A stretch of 8,600 nucleotides of DNA from Lachnospiraceae bacterium (GTDB lineage: Bacteria > Bacillota > Clostridia > Lachnospirales > Lachnospiraceae): positions 1 to 8,600 of the forward strand of contig JAAWLS010000085.1 of NCBI GenBank assembly GCA_022798035.1. The letters are read 5' to 3'. Below, piece by piece: positions 5,067-8,600 of this stretch. Below the pieces are notes generated by a model. That model saw only the letters and a list, made by a program, of their open reading frames with translations, was not told the origin of the DNA and searched no databases. Position 1 is the stretch's first letter, and each line of letters begins with the position of its first letter. A program made the translations under genes and the position numbers.

Positions 5067-6270
5067 AAAAAATGTACTGGAACAATTGGATATGACAAAA
5101 GAGTACGAAGAGGAAGAGCTGCTGGCAATGATTGATGAGGAGATATGCAGGGAGGCCAGGGAGAGGATGATACCTTTAAACTGGCGGAGAGAGCTGCGGA
5201 TGCAGGTGTTTCATTCTCTGCGGAAGCTGGACATTCTTCAGGAACTTCTGGATGAAGATGAAATTACAGAGATTATGGTAAATGGTGCAGAACACATTTT
5301 TTATGAGAAAAATGGAGAGATAGAAGAGTGGGGAAAGCATTTCTCTTCCAGAGAAAAGCTGGAGGATATTATTCAGCAGATGGTTGGGCGGCATAACAGG
5401 ATGATAAACGAGGCGGAGCCTATTGCGGACACCAGGCTGGCAGATGGTTCCAGAGTGAATGTGGTGCTTTTTCCCATAGCTTTGGAGGGCCCTGTTATAT
5501 CTATCCGCAAATTTCCCAAACAGCCTATTTTGATGGAGCAGATGATAGAGGGCGGTTCCATCAGCAGAGAATGCGGAGAATTCTTAAAAAAGCTTGTGAA
5601 AGCTGGCTACAATATCTTTATTTCCGGGGGAACCGGGTCTGGTAAAACAACATTTCTGAATGCTCTTTCTGAGTATATTCCCAAATCAGAACGTGTCATA
5701 ACAATTGAAGATTCAGCGGAACTGCAGATTCAGGGGGTAGAGAATCTGGTGCGTTTGGAGAGCAGAACCGCAGGGGCGGAGGGGAATCTTGCCATCACCA
5801 TACGAGATTTGATTCGGACGGCTCTTCGCATGAGGCCTGACAGGATTATTGTGGGAGAGATACGGGGTGCGGAATGTCTGGACATGCTTCAGGCAATGAA
5901 TACCGGCCATGATGGCTCCTTAAGCACCGGTCATGCCAACAGCTGCCAGGATATGATTAGCCGTATGGAAACAATGGTGCTGATGGGAATGGAGCTGCCT
6001 CTTCTGGCTGTCCGTTCCCAGATTGCGGCAGGCGTGGATATTTTAGTACATCTGGGCCGGTTGAGGGACAGAAGCAGGCGGGTTCTGTCTATTGTGGAAG
6101 TGGACAAGGTTACGGAGGGAGAGATACAGCTGAATCCTTTATATGAATTTGCAGAGATGGGGGAATATCAGGGGAAAATTGCAGGAAATTGGCTGAAAAA
6201 AGGAGAACTGATTCACAAGGGTAAATTGTATATGGCAGGGCTGGGAGGAGGAGAGTGTGCAGAACTATAA
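5053..6270 (+). CDS. tadA: TadA/CpaF pilus assembly ATPase
   Basis: Encodes 405 residues, a hexameric secretion ATPase of the GspE/VirB11 type that powers Flp pilus assembly at the inner face of the membrane. The N-terminal domain (about 50-150) has the CpaF-like LLDEDEITEIMVNGAEHIFYE stretch. Walker A is GGTGSGKTT (192-200, K198); the Asp box is ITIEDSAELQI; Walker B is DRIIVGEIRG with Glu269; the His box is STGHANS. All key residues are intact. The start is GTG at 5053, 14 bp inside tadZ, with GGGGG six bases upstream. Length is close to the family norm. It is followed by tadB with another 14-bp overlap, so the machine genes are tightly coupled. No retraction ATPase is present, as expected for Tad. 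Confidence 0.95.
   Translation: MEQIRKNVLEQLDMTKEYEEEELLAMIDEEICREARERMIPLNWRRELRMQVFHSLRKLDILQELLDEDEITEIMVNGAEHIFYEKNGEIEEWGKHFSSREKLEDIIQQMVGRHNRMINEAEPIADTRLADGSRVNVVLFPIALEGPVISIRKFPKQPILMEQMIEGGSISRECGEFLKKLVKAGYNIFISGGTGSGKTTFLNALSEYIPKSERVITIEDSAELQIQGVENLVRLESRTAGAEGNLAITIRDLIRTALRMRPDRIIVGEIRGAECLDMLQAMNTGHDGSLSTGHANSCQDMISRMETMVLMGMELPLLAVRSQIAAGVDILVHLGRLRDRSRRVLSIVEVDKVTEGEIQLNPLYEFAEMGEYQGKIAGNWLKKGELIHKGKLYMAGLGGGECAEL
6246..6251 (+). promoter_or_regulatory. Ribosome binding site that fixes the tadB GTG start
   Basis: AGGAGG lies five bases before the GTG at 6257, inside the end of tadA. It is the only well-placed site, so the GTG start and 14-bp overlap are favoured. Confidence 0.75.
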
Positions 6271-6997
6271 GTTTTATGTGCTGAATTTCAGGGAAAAATG
6301 TCTGTGTTTTGGAGCGTCTATAGGAATAGCAGGGGTGACGGCCCGTTTGTTTTACCAGAACATCTACGTGACGGCAGGAGCAGTGTTTTTGTATTTTCCA
6401 GTGAAAAGAGCGGTGAGAGATTACCTGCAGAAAAAGAGAAAAAGGGAAATGTTGTTTCACTTTAAAGAAATACTTCAAATGATATCGACAGCCTTGAAAG
6501 CAGGATATGCCATGGAGAATGCTTTTGCAGAGGCCAGAGAGGAATTCGTGAAACTCTACGGAGAAAACAACAGCATAGCGAAAGAATTTGGCTACCTCAA
6601 CCGTCAAGTACAATTGAATGTGCCCTTGGAAACACTGCTGGAAAGCCTGGCAGAGAGGAGCGGCATCGAAGAGATAAACAGTTTCAGTCAAGTGTTTGGC
6701 TTTGCAAAGCGGGGCGGCGGAGACTTCATGAAAATTTTTCGGAGCACCGTAGATAAAATAGGTCAGAAGGCGGAAGTAATGCAGGAAATTGAGGTTCTTA
6801 TATCGGCCAAAAGAATGGAGATGAACATTATGAATCTGGTGCCTTTTGGCATACTAGCCTATGTAGGATTTACCTCTCCGGAATTTTTAAAGCCTCTTTA
6901 CGGAAATCTGCTTGGTGTTGGAATCATGACGGGTTGTCTGGCTGGATATGTGTGCGCCTGCAGAATTGCAAAAAAAATTGTGGACATTCAGGTATAG
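6257..6997 (+). CDS. tadB: TadB, type II secretion F-domain membrane platform protein
   Basis: Encodes 246 residues. TadB and TadC are the inner-membrane platform on which TadA acts. Hydrophobic segments occur near 17-33 and 36-50, then a cytoplasmic helical T2SSF domain (about 70-185) with the family features ILQMISTALKAGYAMENAFAEA, SLAERSGIEEINSFSQVFGFAKRGGGDF and EIEVLISAKRMEMNIMNLVPFG, followed by two C-terminal membrane segments (about 193-208 and 216-236). It is somewhat short for TadB (often near 300), because the N-terminal part is reduced. The GTG start overlaps tadA by 14 bp. tadC follows after an 11-bp gap. Confidence 0.9.
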   Translation: MQNYKFYVLNFREKCLCFGASIGIAGVTARLFYQNIYVTAGAVFLYFPVKRAVRDYLQKKRKREMLFHFKEILQMISTALKAGYAMENAFAEAREEFVKLYGENNSIAKEFGYLNRQVQLNVPLETLLESLAERSGIEEINSFSQVFGFAKRGGGDFMKIFRSTVDKIGQKAEVMQEIEVLISAKRMEMNIMNLVPFGILAYVGFTSPEFLKPLYGNLLGVGIMTGCLAGYVCACRIAKKIVDIQV

Positions 6998-7008
6998 AAG
7001 GGAGAGCT

Positions 7009-8289
7009 ATGTATTGGTATGCAGCTGGTGCGGTTATCTGCGGGATAGCGGCCTTTCATGTAAAGCGGAAGAGACCTGAACAGGAAAAAATCTATAAAGG
7101 GCTGCTGGTATTTTCGGCGGGACTGTTATTGGCGGCTTTTATCTGCCAGGCAGATAAAGAGCAGGGGAGTTCAAATCAGGTGATAAGGAATGAACCAGGT
7201 CAGGGAGAAGAAGAAAAGGAGTACCAGGTCAGTGTAGAAGGGATTTTAGAAGATTATCCCATGAATGTGCAGGTAAAAGAGCGAAAATTGACGTCACAGG
7301 AGAGACAGGAATACTTTGATAAGGCAAAAGAAGAGCTGGACAAAGCTGTTTTAGGGGAAAATAAAAGGAAAGACGAGATTACAAAGCCTCTGTATCTGCC
7401 TAAAACCCTGCAGAATGGAGGGGTGGAAGCAGAGTACTATTTTTCGGATTATGAAATATTCGACGCGGAGGGAAAGCTGCTTGTGGAACCAAAAGAACCA
7501 GTTGTGGTGGAAGTGACAGCAGAGTTGAGCTGTCAGGGAGAAACCTGCCTTTACGAATTTTTTGTCCAGGCGGTTCCAAGGAAGAAATCTCAGGAGGAGC
7601 AGTACAGAGACAAGATAGGAGATGTTTTGGCAAGAGAAAATGAAGAAGAGGGGAAGGCTTATCTGGAACTGCCGGAGGAAATGGAGGGAAAAGATGTCAT
7701 TTGGAGAGAAGAAAAGGAGAACCGCAGTATTATGGCGGTGCTTCTGGGAGCCGCCGGGGCGGTGGGGATTTTTCTGACGGAGAAAGAGAAGAGAAAACGG
7801 GAGGAGGCAGCACGCAGGCGGCAGATGCTTCTGGATTATCCGGAAATTGTCAGCAAATTGTCACTGCTGCTGGGGGCAGGCATGAATATTATGACCGCCT
7901 GGGAGAAAATATCTGGTGTTTACCGGAAAAAACGAGAAATGCAGGAGACAGAGATTCGTTATGCTTACGAGGAAATGCTGTCTGTACTCTATGAGATTCA
8001 AAGCGGGACGGGAGAGCTGCAGGCGCTTGAAAATTTTGGAAAACGCTGTCAGTTAAGCGAGTATCGGAAATTATCTTCTCTGCTGGTGCAGAATACGCGA
8101 AAAGGCGCCAAGGGACTGCAGCGGATCTTGGAAGAGGAAGAAAGAGAGGCATTTGAGCAGCGAAAGGCCAGGGCGAAAAAAGCTGGAGAAGAGGCGGGAA
8201 CGAAACTGCTTCTGCCAATGGGAATGATGCTTGTGATTGTACTGATAATTCTCGTTCTTCCGGCAGGGATATCTTTGCATGAGGTGTAG
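7009..8289 (+). CDS. tadC: TadC-like T2SSF protein with a large extracytoplasmic insert
   Basis: Encodes 426 residues. The C-terminal half is the TadC-type F domain: LLDYPEIVSKLSLLLGAGM (from 274), the FGKRCQLSEYRKLSSLLVQN helix, KAGEEAGTKLLLPMGMM and a final membrane segment (404-421). The N-terminal half is unusual: membrane segments at 2-17 and 31-46, then about 190 mostly hydrophilic residues (48-238), then a third membrane segment (240-256) followed by a K/R-rich stretch. The positive-inside rule places residues 48-238 outside the membrane. That region has a beta-type pattern (PLYLPKTLQNGGVEAEYYFS...VVVEVTAELSCQGETCLYEFFVQAVP) reminiscent of bacterial Ig-like domains, with C175 and C180 close together. 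The start is ATG 7009 with AAGGGAG four bases upstream; an earlier in-frame ATG at 6934 lies inside tadB. Confidence 0.85.
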   Translation: MYWYAAGAVICGIAAFHVKRKRPEQEKIYKGLLVFSAGLLLAAFICQADKEQGSSNQVIRNEPGQGEEEKEYQVSVEGILEDYPMNVQVKERKLTSQERQEYFDKAKEELDKAVLGENKRKDEITKPLYLPKTLQNGGVEAEYYFSDYEIFDAEGKLLVEPKEPVVVEVTAELSCQGETCLYEFFVQAVPRKKSQEEQYRDKIGDVLARENEEEGKAYLELPEEMEGKDVIWREEKENRSIMAVLLGAAGAVGIFLTEKEKRKREEAARRRQMLLDYPEIVSKLSLLLGAGMNIMTAWEKISGVYRKKREMQETEIRYAYEEMLSVLYEIQSGTGELQALENFGKRCQLSEYRKLSSLLVQNTRKGAKGLQRILEEEEREAFEQRKARAKKAGEEAGTKLLLPMGMMLVIVLIILVLPAGISLHEV

Positions 8290-8337
8290 AATGCTTACAG
8301 TGTAATTTGAACAAATGTTTTAGATGAATGGAAAAAT

Positions 8338-8343
8338 GAGGAG
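8338..8343 (+). promoter_or_regulatory. Ribosome binding site for flp
   Basis: GAGGAG with seven bases to the ATG at 8351; the alternative ATG at 8345 would be only one base away, so 8351 is favoured. In-frame ATGs further upstream (8324, 8336) have no comparable site. Confidence 0.65.
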
Positions 8344-8350
8344 AATGAAA

Positions 8351-8470
8351 ATGAAAGAATGGAAAGCTTTTTTAACAGAAGAAGATGGAATGGGTGTTGT
8401 GGAAGTGATTTTGATTATTGTGGTGCTGATAAGCCTGGTGGCAATATTTAAAAAGGAAATCAAGACATGA
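8351..8470 (+). CDS. flp: Flp-type IVb prepilin, unusually short
   Basis: Encodes 39 residues, [19 protein letters not shown] then a hydrophobic run and KKEIKT. This is a class IVb prepilin: a short charged leader, the processing site after G13 (EEDG|MGVVE) with glutamate at +5 (E18), and a hydrophobic helix (19-33). It is the main pilus subunit, cut by the prepilin peptidase encoded first in the operon and assembled by TadA/B/C. The mature form would be only 26 residues, whereas Flp1-type pilins from related bacteria usually carry 15-25 more residues after the 'IFK' motif. Either this is a minimal pilin or its 3' end was lost near the adjacent repeat. It lies 61 bp after tadC. Its stop overlaps the start of the next ORF (ATGA). 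Confidence 0.85.
   Translation: MKEWKAFLTEEDGMGVVEVILIIVVLISLVAIFKKEIKT
8453..8457 (+). promoter_or_regulatory. Ribosome binding site for the ORF after flp
   Basis: AAGGA, nine bases before the ATG at 8467 and inside the end of flp. It supports translation of the repeat-containing ORF. Confidence 0.45.
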
Positions 8471-8600
8471 GAGCCAGTTCCCTGCCAAGAGTGGCAGAGG
8501 TAGAGGCAGAGAGGCAGAGAGGCAGAGAGGCAGAGAGGCAGAGAGGCAGAGAGGCAGAGAGGCAGAGAGGCAGAGAGGCAGAGAGGCAGAGAGGCAGAGA
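8467..8600 (+). CDS. 5' end of a repeat-containing ORF after flp, possibly a TadE-like minor pilin (3' partial)
   Basis: An ATG overlaps the flp stop (ATGA) and has AAGGA nine bases upstream, the arrangement of a coupled gene. The ORF reads [20 protein letters not shown] and then repeats EAERQRGR to the window end without a stop, because the 8-bp DNA repeat is open in every frame. In clostridial Tad operons the next gene is often a TadE/TadF-like minor pilin beginning roughly M(K/R)xSxTVEAA. MRAS and VEA here echo that, but the hydrophobic segment expected next is absent; the repeat occupies its place. This could be a phase-variable or disrupted pseudopilin, or a spurious ORF across a repeat. 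The identity is inference. Confidence 0.4.
   Translation, partial: MRASSLPRVAEVEAERQRGREAERQRGREAERQRGREAERQRGR
8482..8497 (+). repeat. Small perfect inverted repeat just before the tandem array
   Basis: CTGCCA (8482-8487), loop AGAG, TGGCAG (8492-8497). The right arm shares GGCAG with the downstream repeat unit, so CTGCCA could also pair with any GGCAG in the array. It may have seeded the repeat or influence slippage. Confidence 0.5.
8503..8600 (+). repeat. Tandem octanucleotide repeat (GAGGCAGA)n reaching the window edge
   Basis: Twelve perfect copies of the 8-bp unit GAGGCAGA plus two bases, without a single interruption, continuing off the window. A degenerate unit (GTGGCAGA, 8491-8498) precedes it. 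All six frames are open through the array; forward the repeat encodes EAERQRGR per 24 bases. The unit length is not a multiple of three, so slippage shifts the frame of anything downstream. True copy number cannot be read from this window. Confidence 0.97.

Noticed and set aside
6649..6658. GGCAGAGAGG in tadB, and GGCAGACAGAGAG in the operon leader (3427-3439), as dispersed copies of the terminal repeat unit.
   Set aside because: Single short matches in a purine-rich coding strand; in tadB it encodes ordinary codons (LAERS). Chance is sufficient.
7701..7994. Long alternative-frame ORFs inside tadC, tadZ (4058-4573) and on the minus strand opposite tadA/tadB (6110-6691).
   Set aside because: They lie fully inside genes with clear family motifs, have no ribosome binding sites and show low-complexity or frame-shadow composition.
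8503..8600. CRISPR-like array at the right edge.
   Set aside because: The units are 8 bp and contiguous with no spacers; it is a simple tandem repeat.

Overview
The window looks like a chromosomal segment from a motile, probably spore-forming clostridium, most likely a member of the Lachnospiraceae. The grounds are the flagellin type, a BofA-family sporulation protein, a DUF2508/YaaL protein, a compact Gram-positive Tad (type IVb) pilus operon with a short Flp1-type pilin, Gram-positive ribosome binding sites and frequent TTG/GTG starts. The taxonomic call is recognition from memory, not a database result.

Layout. (1) 2-400: 3' end of a gene entering from the left, with a C-terminus resembling flagellar hook-length control (FliK-like) proteins. 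(2) 401-652: a weak hairpin, a textbook sigma-D/sigma-28 promoter (462-488) and a long GGA-rich leader for the flagellin. (3) 653-2101: flagellin. (4) 2102-2203: a structured intergenic RNA (9-bp stem plus an overlapping 14-bp palindrome covering the ribosome binding site), then a FliS-type flagellin chaperone (2204-2680). (5) 2644-2904, minus strand: a DUF2508/YaaL-like gene, tail-to-tail with fliS and overlapping it by 37 bp; a perfect 11-bp-arm hairpin lies across the overlap. (6) 3065-3337: bofA, divergent from the DUF2508 gene. (7) 3374-3402: a near-consensus sigma-A promoter that starts the pilus operon. (8) 3493-8289: prepilin peptidase, tadZ, tadA, tadB and tadC, tightly packed and mostly overlapping. 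(9) 8351-8470: a 39-codon Flp prepilin. (10) 8467-8600: the start of another ORF, coupled to flp by an ATGA overlap, which runs directly into an uninterrupted GAGGCAGA tandem repeat that reaches the window edge.

How the genes work together. The left half makes and chaperones flagellin under a motility sigma factor. The right half encodes the core of a Tad pilus machine: the peptidase processes Flp, TadA powers assembly, TadB and TadC are the membrane platform, and TadZ is the localisation factor. The bofA/DUF2508 pair between them is normally a co-oriented sporulation-linked pair next to recR in Bacillus; here it is split onto opposite strands.

The most interesting signal is the 8-bp tandem repeat at the right edge. 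It sits a few codons inside the ORF that starts at the flp stop codon, where a TadE-like minor pilin would be expected. Since 8 is not a multiple of 3, gain or loss of units would switch the downstream frame, so this is a candidate phase-variable pilus locus. The window ends inside the repeat, so this cannot be confirmed here.
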